A stretch of 64,000 nt of DNA, from assembly GCA_031772625.1 (NCBI GenBank), contig CM062818.1:1280908277-1280972276 (forward strand), written 5' to 3'. Source of the DNA: Pinus tabuliformis. Lineage: Eukaryota; Streptophyta; Pinopsida; Pinales; Pinaceae. Made by a program: the position numbers and the translations under genes. Below the pieces are notes generated by a model that was not told where the DNA came from, did no database searches, and saw only the letters and a list, made by a program, of their open reading frames with translations. Numbering within the stretch: the first letter of the stretch is position 1; the number at the start of each line of letters is the position of its first letter. This document shows positions 47,381-56,177 of the stretch, piece by piece.

Positions 47381-47695
47381 TCAACTATTACATGCACCTC
47401 GGATGGCTAGATCTTTGTTTTAATAGCCACCCTTCATACACACACATGTTTACAAATTATATTGTAAAATTAAAATATCATGGATTATTTCAAGATCCAT
47501 GCTCTTCTCCACAAAGCTCTCAACATGATCCTCTCCACAAAGCTCTCTATAGGATCTTCTCCACAAATCTCTCTACATGATCTTCTCCACAAATATCTCA
47601 ATGAATTCCTATGATATCTCAAAGATTGAAGTTTTTAACCCTTTACAAAATAGATAGTATCCAACCTTTTTAATAGTGGTGCCTTCTATAACTTG
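47381..47695. repeat. Left copy of a 315-bp segment present on both sides of element A
   Basis: Bases 47381-47695 and 63119-63433 align over 315 bp with no gap and about five or six substitutions. The left copy abuts the left LTR of A; the right copy abuts the truncated right LTR. The segment is part of the right LTR of the short element. Confidence 0.93.
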
Positions 47696-48745
47696 TGTCA
47701 CACGGAATGAGTCGTTAGTGCAGACACAACCGACCTCCCTAGAAGCCTAAGACTTTCTAGTGACAAACAAGACAAATAAGAGTAATCCTTCTCCAAATAT
47801 GCTTTTACAATATGAGAAATCAAGTGTTTAGATCCTACCTGTAACCCAACGCTGTTGTAGTAGTCCAACTTCATTGATCCGGATGAGCTCCTCCTTCCCT
47901 TCGAAACCTGCATTCACTAACAATCAAACGATTAAATAGCACCTGAATATCACATAAAATAAAACATATTTAACATATAGACCAAGGAGTATATGAAACA
48001 ACTCATAAATAACAAATTGTTGAGAAGAATGGACTAATTTGTATTAAAAGGTAACAAAAGGAACCATTAGAACCTGAGCCTTGGTGTTGTGCAAGTCCCT
48101 CCCAGGGTCCACAAGAGTTCTCCTTTACTCTGATCAGCTCACCCACTTCCAAATAGAACAAGCAAAGATGGTAATCTCTCCTCACAAGCTTCTACAAGGA
48201 AGTCCTAATTCCAGCAGCATCTACCCTTAGGAATATTCAGCTTTCAACCTTCCCTCCCTTTGGCCCAATGCCTGTATTTATAGTGCTCTAGAGGAAGTTA
48301 TTCAGGTCCACCATCAATGGGATAAGCCCCTCTTTGGATGGGATAGCTCCCCTCTTGATGGGATAAGTTCCTCTTTGGTAGGGATACATGAACCATCTGG
48401 AGGCGCTCCATACACGTCAAACAAGCTTCTAGAAGGCTCTAGAAATGACCACAAGTAACTTTTTTAGAGTGAAACTTGTGCCTTTTGACCTTTACAGGAG
48501 TACGCACCCACCCCTTTACATACAGAGCGTACAAGTACGCAGGTATTGTGAACTTGGGTCGCGTACACGCAGGTAAGGCTAAGAGAAACTGCGTACCAGA
48601 GATAATTGACTTTTAATGACTTTTCTCTCTTTCTTGAAGTTTGACATGAAGAGCAGAGGCATGAGACTTGCCAAGGAGGATAGTATGACAGTGGATGGAG
48701 CCATACTAACTGCAAATAGTCATGGTGACATTTTTTAGTGTAACA
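47696..48745 (-). repeat. 3' LTR of element A
   Basis: 1,050 bp from TGTCACACGG to TTAGTGTAACA. A TATA box, TATAAATA, is read on the minus strand at 48275-48282. GTACGCA/TGCGTAC dyads lie at 48498-48597, upstream of that TATA box on the minus strand. The polypurine tract CTTTAGGGGGCAATC (minus) follows at 48746-48760. Confidence 0.93.
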
Positions 48746-49139
48746 GATTGCCCCCTAAAGTGCGAAGCCTGTAGTAGATTAGGGTTTTACATGATCTAGG
48801 AAGGGTGAAGTACTTTATCATTTCAAGGAGTATCTTGCGGAGAGCCTGGTCAGAACCTGCAAATATTCAACACAAAATACATATATAAGATGCTATCATT
48901 GCTGAGGTAGGCATTCCCATACTCAGATTGAAAACTTTAACTAACAATCTAACTACTACTCTGATATAAGAATGATTTTGCAGTACATCACAATCGTAGA
49001 ATTTTGTAGACACAGTATGGACGCAGCCATCTGTTTATGGTTAGTCTACTATATAATGAATACAAAACTCCTCGCAGCCTGGATAGTGGAAACTAGATCC
49101 AGGGTCTTCATTTCTACTTCCCGAATTGGTACGATTCTA

Positions 49140-49450
49140 TCCATGCGAATAAATGAGTTGATGTCGAGCATGGTAGAAACCACTTGATTACCGGTCAATG
49201 ATGTAAACCGTTAACAAGTATGAGAGAAACCACCAGTGATGTCAATGGTTCTCAAAGTACCCAGTACAATCCATGAAATGTGAATGAATGAGTTGATGTC
49301 GAACACGTCACGGAACCCTTTGATCGAAAGTCAATGATGTAAACTGTCGTCAAAGGCGAGAAACCTGCCATTGATGCATGCAGACTTCAAGGTACTGATG
49401 ATTTCTAAGTCATCTTTCTAGGTAATGTGCCGATGTCGATAGAAAGCGAC
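49140..49450. repeat. About 140-bp degenerate tandem units in the 3' region of element A
   Basis: The word GATGTCGA marks units near 49152, 49293 and 49432, each with CAATGATGTAAAC-type words inside. The equivalent array in element B is at 14945-15260. Confidence 0.6.
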
Positions 49451-49889
49451 CCGTTGCAGGCAAGCCCACAACACGAAATCATTGTTCAAGTTGAAGAAAT
49501 GTTGCTGTAAGGACTGACTCAGGGATGGTCAAATGAATGACAAGTATTTTGCATATGAATGGTTTATTTGCAGAGACCTCTTGAACACATAACGACATGA
49601 CAGATGGCTTGGTGGCGATTGACCCAAAGTTAATATCCAGAAACGGTTGAAGACTTTCAAAGTGGTTTTATCAGCTTTAAGGCAAAGGATTTCCCAACCC
49701 AGGTGAATGAAACGTGTCGTGTTCAAGAGTGGTGATAAGGTTCTTCTGTAACAAAGGATAACAAATAGGTTCATTCTTCTCTCTTTTCCCCCACCATTTC
49801 TGGCAAGTACCTCTTTATTTTTTACAAGCTTGAGGAGGATAACATATGCTTGATTATAAGCTCATCCTTCGGATGAGTCCAACTTAGTT

Positions 49890-50360
49890 TAGATTCGGAC
49901 CCTAAGAAGGAGTGGTCCGTTCCTGTTTGTAATCGAACAGGTCCTTTACTGTGAAATTTTAATGAGTCCAGTATAGGAGAAACTCGGCGTTTTTCAATTT
50001 TAGAGAGTCTGAAAAAACTAAAGAAGACTCCAAGGTGAACTTTTTCGTAAATTTGTGTCTCCCAAGCCCGAAAAGGTATAAAATAATACCTGAGAGAACC
50101 GCTTGATCTTACGACCAAGGAGTACTTTCATGATTAGTGCCTTTGACCTGAAAAGTAAAAAGCGATCAAGGACACGTCGTTTTATTTCCAATATCGAGTT
50201 TGAAATGACAAAAACCCGGCAATCTTTTCATGTTTTCATGGTCAGAAAAGGGCTATAAGAGGACCGTCTTTTAATTCCATTTTAACGAGTGTAAAAGAAA
50301 CGCTCGGCAATCTTTTCATGTTTTAAGAGTCAGAAAAGGGCTTAAAATATGACTCTGATT
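49890..50360. repeat. Serial short inverted repeats (hairpin array) in element A
   Basis: Successive pairs: CGGACC/GGTCCG (about 49896-49919), CCTGTT/AACAGG (about 49922-49941), GAGTC/ACTCGG (49956-49987), GAGTCT/AGACTC (50001-50031), AACGAGTG/CGCTCGG (50282-50308) and GAGTCA/TGACTC (50322-50355). The same pattern with different arms is in element B at 15731-16480. Confidence 0.65.
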
Positions 50361-50756
50361 TCTTGGTTCGTGAAAAATAATGATTTTACCCTAAAGTCCT
50401 TTTGTCCTGCACAAAAACAACACATTACTCATACCTGTTTAAGATGGGCAAAAATACATTGAAAAACATCATTTCATGGTGAAAAATAAACAAATTTAGC
50501 ATTCATTCATCCAAAAAACCTATAAAAATACTTTTTACCATGTCATTTTTACCATTTTACTATTGAGGTTGAGAAAAGGGCTTTTGACAATAAACTTCCC
50601 GTGGACTTTGCGGAGAATCCGACCGTCAGAATCGAGCGCCGTCTCTTTCAGGTATTTCACAACATCCTCCTCTTCAATTTCATCCGTTTAGAATTTCATT
50701 TTAAGTTTTAGTTTGATTTTTTGGAGGGTTTAGGGTTTTAGAGTCCGCTTTTCGGG

Positions 50757-50895
50757 GGACGCAGGTGCCCTATGGGCGACCTGCGTACCCCGACATTTTC
50801 CTATATGGGAAAATGGTCGGAGTACGCAGCCCACCTTCAGAACAGCTGCGTACCGCCGCTCTGTTTTCTGAACGCGGGGTGCGTACTCCGCGCAA
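50757..50895. promoter_or_regulatory. CpG-rich GTACGCAG/CTGCGTAC cluster upstream of the antisense gene
   Basis: GGACGCAGG (50757), CTGCGTACC (50781), AGTACGCAG (50821), GCTGCGTAC (50845) and GTGCGTACTCCGCGC (about 50878) fall within 140 bp, ending about 50 bp before the antisense frame opens. The same words occur in the LTR (48498-48597) and leader (61813-61917) of the element, so I infer a shared regulatory motif. Confidence 0.55.
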
Positions 50896-50946
50896 AGCGG
50901 ATTTTCAAACCCCAAACACAAAAATCAACCATCAAATTTTTATTTT

Positions 50947-52203
50947 ATGAATTCTAATCAATGTTTTTTGGTGTGTAGACTGCCCACCATGCTAGATTGG
51001 CGTGAAAGAGAACACGAAGATGTCGATTTGGCCGCAATAGGTCATCAACCTTCCATTGATGCTTTAAAGGCATGCGGTCTCTACAAGTACTGGGCCATAC
51101 CTGGCATGAGGGCCCAGGTGCCATTCTTAGAGTGGCTGGTTGAAAGGTGGAACATTCAGGATCAATGTTTTTACATCGGAGAACACCAGCTCGAGATAGA
51201 GTCCTCCGACATATACTTTCTCACTGGCTTGCCTAACAGGGGCGAGCAACTCTCTCTATTCGGGACTAGGCCGGGTGGCCAATCCCTTGCTAGTCTCCGG
51301 CTAGAGTGGTGCAACAATCAAAACCAGGATAAGGGGATAGAAATCAAATACATATCCCGACCTGAACTTATGGTAATTGCCTTTATAGTTGCCAGACTTT
51401 GCGGCGCTGCCGCTTTGCACATAGCCACTGGTTCCCAAATGCGGATGGCTATAGATTGCTTCCGAGGCACCATTTTCAACTGGTGCGATGCTGTGTTGGC
51501 CAATATGAAGGGCCAATTAACCAGGGCAAAGAACGGACAACTGAAGACCTTTGGATATGGGCCTTTAGTTGTGAGCTTTGCCTTAGAGAGATTTCCAATG
51601 CTGATCCCCCAGCATCTTACAGTTCCATTTGGGCCTCCTCGGGAGCCTAAGTTGACGAGATGGGTTGCGGTAATGGCCCGGCATCCTGATGAGGGAGCAG
51701 CAGTTATTCGATTTCCTGATGGTTACTTTCACTGGCTGGAGAGCCAGGTCTTTGCGATTCAGGATTTTCCTTATGCCGGAATGGATTTTCGCAATGATCC
51801 GGACATGGTTCTTCCACATGGAGAACAATGGGACGACAGAGGTACTTCATTTTTCACAAGTTTTTTAAATTATCTATTTTTTTTGTTTTTTATATATCGT
51901 CTCAAAACTGACAGCACAAATTTTCAAAATGCAGATGTAGGCCCACGGCGTCCGGCCAATCTCCGGGCTTTTGAGAGAAGAGTACCAGCTGTACCAGCAC
52001 CGGCCCCACAGGATGCGGCCGCAGAGACCTTAGCCGAGCTGGAACAGGACTTAGAGCGTCTCACGGCAGGCATACCAGAGACGACTATAGACGACATTCC
52101 TATCCGACTTCAGCGCTATGTGGTCGCAGTCCCGGGACCTTTCAGGAGGTTCCTGTGTAGGGTAGCGCGGGCAGTGGTCTCGTATAGAGAGCACCACCAG
52201 TGA
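50947..52203 (+). CDS. Plant-mobile-domain-like protein, antisense gene within element A
   Basis: The plus-strand frame spans 418 codons. The likely start is the ATG at 50989 (MLDWREREHEDVDL); TTTTTTGGTGTGTAG just before it could be a 3' splice site at 50978. Residues of the N-terminal half match the plant mobile domain pattern: CGLYKYWAIP, LEWLVERWNIQDQCFYIGEH, then LEIESSDIYFLTGLPNRGE. This family is known from plant transposons and from host MAIN/MAIL proteins. An intron is likely at 51842-51934 (93 bp, GTACTT to ATGCAG, T-rich); it divides by three, so the frame also reads through it. Splicing joins WDDR to DVGPRRP. The C-terminal part is Pro/Ala-rich then helical (LAELEQDLERL). No stop breaks it, unlike the pol genes on the other strand. 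DNA or RNA targets and function are unknown. Confidence 0.72.
   Translation: MNSNQCFLVCRLPTMLDWREREHEDVDLAAIGHQPSIDALKACGLYKYWAIPGMRAQVPFLEWLVERWNIQDQCFYIGEHQLEIESSDIYFLTGLPNRGEQLSLFGTRPGGQSLASLRLEWCNNQNQDKGIEIKYISRPELMVIAFIVARLCGAAALHIATGSQMRMAIDCFRGTIFNWCDAVLANMKGQLTRAKNGQLKTFGYGPLVVSFALERFPMLIPQHLTVPFGPPREPKLTRWVAVMARHPDEGAAVIRFPDGYFHWLESQVFAIQDFPYAGMDFRNDPDMVLPHGEQWDDRGTSFFTSFLNYLFFLFFIYRLKTDSTNFQNADVGPRRPANLRAFERRVPAVPAPAPQDAAAETLAELEQDLERLTAGIPETTIDDIPIRLQRYVVAVPGPFRRFLCRVARAVVSYREHHQ
51842..51934 (+). other. Predicted intron in the antisense gene
   Basis: AG|GTACTT at the donor and TTTTCAAAATGCAG| at the acceptor enclose a 93-bp T-rich segment. Its translation (FFTSFLNYLFFLFFIYRL) looks nothing like the rest of the protein. 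An intron on this strand shows that the gene's transcript is separate from the retrotransposon genomic RNA, which must keep the complement intact. Confidence 0.7.
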
Positions 52204-52404
52204 TTGGCTAGTCACTTTTGTAGACACATATGACATTTTTGGTTTTTTGTACTTATCATTTTTGCCGATCATAAGGTGTTTTTCAACCTATGATCGAAGA
52301 CGATGTATATTTTTTGACACACTCCTATCTATATATATTATTATTACCGGCTTATTTTGTTAAACATGTGTGATGAAATGTTTATAAATTTGCATTTATG
52401 ATTG

Positions 52405-52821
52405 TTACAAATGTCTATTTAACATTCGAGACGCCATTGCATCTGCTAATGTATTTAAAGACCTTGGAATATGCTGATATTCAATGTAATCAAATTCACG
52501 TTCCAAGAGACGCACCCTCAAAAACAATATTAATAACACTGGATTTCTAATGGCATAGAGTATATTAAGCTGTAATACAACGAGTTCAGAATCTAACCTC
52601 ACTATCAAACTCCGAATCCCAAATGAAACAGATTCAGATAATAGTTCAATCACTGCACTGTATTCTGCAATGTTGTTTGTTGTTTGACCGAGGCTCACCC
52701 CATGCATAGAAACTAACTCGTCAGAGGGCGAATAGATAACCCAAGCTGCGGAAGAGATATTCCATGTACTACGACAAGCACCATCAGCAAATCCAATGTA
52801 CGTTTGGAGAGGCGTCGACAT
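52405..52821 (-). CDS. Second RNase H-like domain downstream of integrase
   Basis: The open frame extends from 52875, but I place the start at 52821 (MSTPLQTYIGFADGACR). The upstream 18 codons are hydrophobic, end in TTGATATTGCAG and look like an intron end. Four catalytic acids of RNase H I are visible in order: Asp in FADGA, Glu in NNIAEYSAV, Asp in RLDSELVV and Asp in LADAM. The GQTTNNIAEYSA style is that of the archaeal-like or plant-type RNase H found as a second domain in Tat-group elements. The main RNase H of this element lies between RT and integrase as usual. The frame has no stops. It would act on RNA-DNA hybrids in reverse transcription or be a regulator of it; exact role unknown. 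Confidence 0.72.
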   Translation of the reverse strand: MSTPLQTYIGFADGACRSTWNISSAAWVIYSPSDELVSMHGVSLGQTTNNIAEYSAVIELLSESVSFGIRSLIVRLDSELVVLQLNILYAIRNPVLLILFLRVRLLEREFDYIEYQHIPRSLNTLADAMASRMLNRHL

Positions 52822-52965
52822 CTGCAATATCAAGAGTAAAACCAAGATAAGCCAGAATAACGATGAAAACCACACTCTCTAAGCTAAGCACACTGTCTAA
52901 ACTAAGCAAACATACCAGCTAGAAAGAAAAAATTAACCTAACTAAACTTAACTGAATCTCCATAC
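52822..52965 (-). other. Possible intron between integrase and the second RNase H
   Basis: On the minus strand a GTATGG donor-like site lies at 52965, just after the integrase stop (52975-52973), and TTACTCTTGATATTGCAG ends at 52822, directly before the RNase H ATG. The segment is T-rich. The integrase stop lies before the donor, so splicing would not fuse the two proteins but could bring the second ORF close to another exon. Ogre elements are a precedent for introns in plant gypsy elements. Confidence 0.4.
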
Positions 52966-52972
52966 CCACCAT

Positions 52973-55900
52973 TTAAGCATAATACCTCTTTAAGTAAAGT
53001 CCATTTCTGGGCTTACCCAAAGAGTCCCCATCAAAATCTACCAGCTCATAGGCCCCTTTTGCTAGCTTTCGCTTGAAAATGTAGGGCCCATGCCACATGG
53101 GAACGAATTTTCCAGCACCTAATTTATCGTTAGCTTGATCATACAATAGCACTAGGTCTCCTTCCGAAAAATTACGAGGGGTCACGTTGCGATCATACTG
53201 AGCTTTCATCCTTTTTGCGTGAGTCTCGATTGCCAAAGCAACGTCACGTCGAGTCTCATCTAATTTAGCTAAGTATAACAGACGCTTCTCCTCTTCGGAA
53301 GTAGCTGGGAGTAATTCGATAGCCATTTGAAGTGATGGGATTTCGCATTTAATGGGAAACACTGCTTCCAAACCATAAACTAGTTGGAAAGGAGTGATCC
53401 CTGTTGATGTTTTTACTGAGGTTCGGTATGCCCAAAGCTCTGAAAATAACATGTTATGCCAATTCGACCGATGAATACCAATGATTCGTCGGATCATGAT
53501 GACTAGAACTTTGTTGATGGATTCAACCAAACCGTTTGCTTGAGGATAATAAGGACTAGAACTATCATGGCGTAAACCAAGCTGTCTTGTGAGTTATGTC
53601 ATCATAATGTTTCGAAAATGGCGCCCATGGTCAGTGATTATCGCTTGTGGGACACCAAACCTAGCAATAATATGATTGAATACAAAAATCGCAGCTGTCT
53701 TGCCATCTGCCTCGAATGTAGGCATTGCCTCGGCCCACTTAGTAAAATAATCAACCGCAAGGATGATATACGCATGCCCCCCCGCCGAGTGAGGGTTACA
53801 TGTAATAAAATTGATACCCCATTTAGCAAAAGGACCAACGGCAATTATAGGGTGGAGAGGAGCAGGTGGTGCGTGCATCTTGCGATCAAACACTTGACAG
53901 TTGTGGCATTTCCGGACCGCAATGATACAATCTTTAAACATGGACGACCAGAAATAGCCAGCACACAACACCTTCTGAGTTGTGGCATACCCAGACATAT
54001 GACCGCCACATGCTCCAGAATGGCAGTCATTCATAACCCTTTCTGCCTCTTCATGAGTTAAACAACGATGAAAAACTATATCCGCCCCACGACAATAAAG
54101 AGTATCTCCAATAATTTTGTACTGTTGGGACTGGAAACGAATTTTCCGACGTTCCGACTTTGAAGCTTCAGGCCGAAAGGACTGGGTTTGGAGATAGATG
54201 ATTATATCTCTATACCGCGGATCTAAAGTGCTGATGAGAAACAGAGATTCGTCCGCAATGGGTTCCTCTACCACAGTTTCCGTGTCAGCACGCGGGAAGT
54301 CACACATCAATTCCGCAAAAACTAAGGATTTCTTAGACTTGGACTTCTCGAACTCCAAATCGAACTCCTGCAGGATAACAATCCATTTGGAGTACTTGCC
54401 CCCTAGCAATTGTTTAGTCAAAATATAGATCATAGGGTTGCAATCTGAGATCACTGTAGTTTTACGGAGAAGAATGTAATGACGAAAACGCTGGTCAGCC
54501 TGAACAGCTGCCAGGGCCAATTTCTCCACATACGAATATTTTAGCTCAGTGGGATTTAATGTCCTACTAAGATAATATATCACATGTTCTGTTCCGAATT
54601 CGTCTTCCTGAACTAAGACCATTCCAATGGTGGAGTGGGAGGCGGCGAGATACAAAGTAGTCCTGGTTGTAGTTGGGAGGATGCAGCAACGGTGCATGGG
54701 TCAATGCGTGCTTAAGTGCATCAAAATATTTCTGAGCTATCTCATCCCAAGAAAATTGAGCGTTTTGTTTCAACAACTGGGTGAAACCCTTTGTAACCTT
54801 GGCGTAGTTAGGAATGAATCGATGTAAAAAGTTTTCTTTCCCCTGCAAACTTTGGAGTTGGCGCAAACTCGAAGGAGGAGGCAATTTGATGATAGCTTCG
54901 ACCTTCGAGGGATCGACGTGGATACCGGCTTTTGAAACGACAAATCCTAGCAATCGTCCCACTTATATGCAGAAGACACATTTGTGTGGGTTCAACTGAA
55001 TTCGATAATGCCGACACCTCATAAAAATAGCGCGTAAGTGGACAAGGTGATCAGCTCGATGTAAAGAATGAGCAGGCAAATCATCGAGATACGGTTGCAC
55101 AATGTGCTTGATGTTGTGAAACACGTAAGACATTGCCCGTTGGAAAGTGGCTCTGGCGTTCTTAAGTCCAAAAGGTAATTTGCAGCAAGCAAATGTCCCC
55201 CAAGGACAAATGAAAGTCGTTTTTGGTTGATTGGCAGGTAGAATATTGATTTGGTTGTAACCGGAAAAACCGTCCATAAAGGAAAATATTTCGTTGCCGG
55301 CACAATCATCAATTATTTGATCGATATAGGGTGTGGGATAGTTGTCTTTTGGACAAGCACGATTTATATCCCTATAGTCGATACATATTCTTATTGTTCC
55401 TTGTTTCTTGTTAACCGGAACAATATTCGATACCCAATCTGTTAACGGGATCGGATAAATGAAACCTGCTTTCAACAGCTTCTCGACTTCTGCTTTAATT
55501 GTCGCCGCTTTCCTAGGGTGTATCTGACGCAGATGTTTCCGAACGGGTTTAGCGTCCGGGTAAGTCTTGATTTCATGAACAACAATTGAGGGATCAATTC
55601 CTGGCATTTCCTCATAGGACCAGGCAAACACGTCGCGGAATTCTTGAAATAGGACCTTGTATGTTTGAATTTCGTCATCTGTACACGAGGCACCTATATG
55701 AATGTTCTCAATAATTCCGGTTTTAACTGAGATGTCAATGGCAATAGTTTGGGAAATGTTTCCCAAATTCAACTCTGAATCAGGATGTTTCATGGGATTC
55801 TGAGCGTCCTTGACATATTCAGCTGTAAAAATTGATGAAAAATCATTTTCAAAGTCATCACCCTCAGGTAAAAACGAAGATCGATGATGAAGATCTTCCC

Positions 55901-56177
55901 ATGGTAGATCATCTACACTTAGGATTTCGCGAAGTTGTTCGTCAGATGACACAACTTCAGGAAACGTTATCCGTTCTGAGGTCGATGTGAAAAGTGATTC
56001 CTCATGGACCACATTCATTTGGTCGATTTGGGTTGAACTTAAGTCGGAAAAAGACTGCACGGCCTCATAAGCAATTTCATATGGACTCAAAGGCATTACA
56101 TTACCAAATGAGTCTATCTCAGATTCAGATGGGACAATCCAAGGATCATCATAGATAATAGTGTCTGAAGTAATCAT
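52973..56177 (-). pseudogene. Pol of element A: RT, RNase H, integrase, with two stops and one frameshift
   Basis: Starts at ATG 56177, overlapping the gag-pro stop as ATGA. RT: HEIKTYPDAKPVRK, then IRICIDYRDINRACPKDNYP, FSFMDGFSGYNQI and the catalytic YLDD in VQPYLDDLPAHS. TAA at 54965-54963 interrupts CVFCI and GRLLGFVVSKAGI. A one-base shift near 54640-54660 moves the frame before LYLAASHSTIGMVL (RNase H). Integrase has the H2C2 region (CHSGACGGH, then CHNC), the first catalytic position as Asn (WGINFIT, usually Asp), Asp in IITDHGRHF, and Glu in NGLVES, with exactly 35 codons between the last two. TAA at 53596-53594 lies between them. The C-terminus ends NGLYLKRYYA. No chromodomain is seen. 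Confidence 0.92.

Larger units (their letters stand above)
45903..47695 (-). mobile_element. Short LTR element with very little interior (TRIM-like), left part
   Basis: 45903-46654 and a second copy starting at 47011 share order and sequence over about 725 bp with a constant 1,108-bp offset (for example TCATTTTCAATATTTT at 45926 and 47034). Both start TGAAAAT. Directly left of the second copy the minus strand reads TGGTATCAGGGTGCA (46991-47005), an initiator-Met-type primer site 5 bp from the repeat. The two copies are therefore LTRs of a minus-strand element whose interior is only 356 bp (46655-47010), too short for any protein. The right LTR is interrupted at 47695 by element A; its last 40 bp resume at 63434-63473. 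I did not find a convincing target duplication. It could be a TRIM-type element or a deleted copia. Confidence 0.6.

Noticed and set aside
47698..48715. Short minus-strand frames in the LTRs of element A (also 62086-63103)
   Set aside because: Chance open frames within LTRs, duplicated because the LTRs are duplicated.
53618..54061. 147-aa plus-strand frame opposite integrase
   Set aside because: Antisense shadow, no family resemblance, unlike the antisense gene at 50947-52203.
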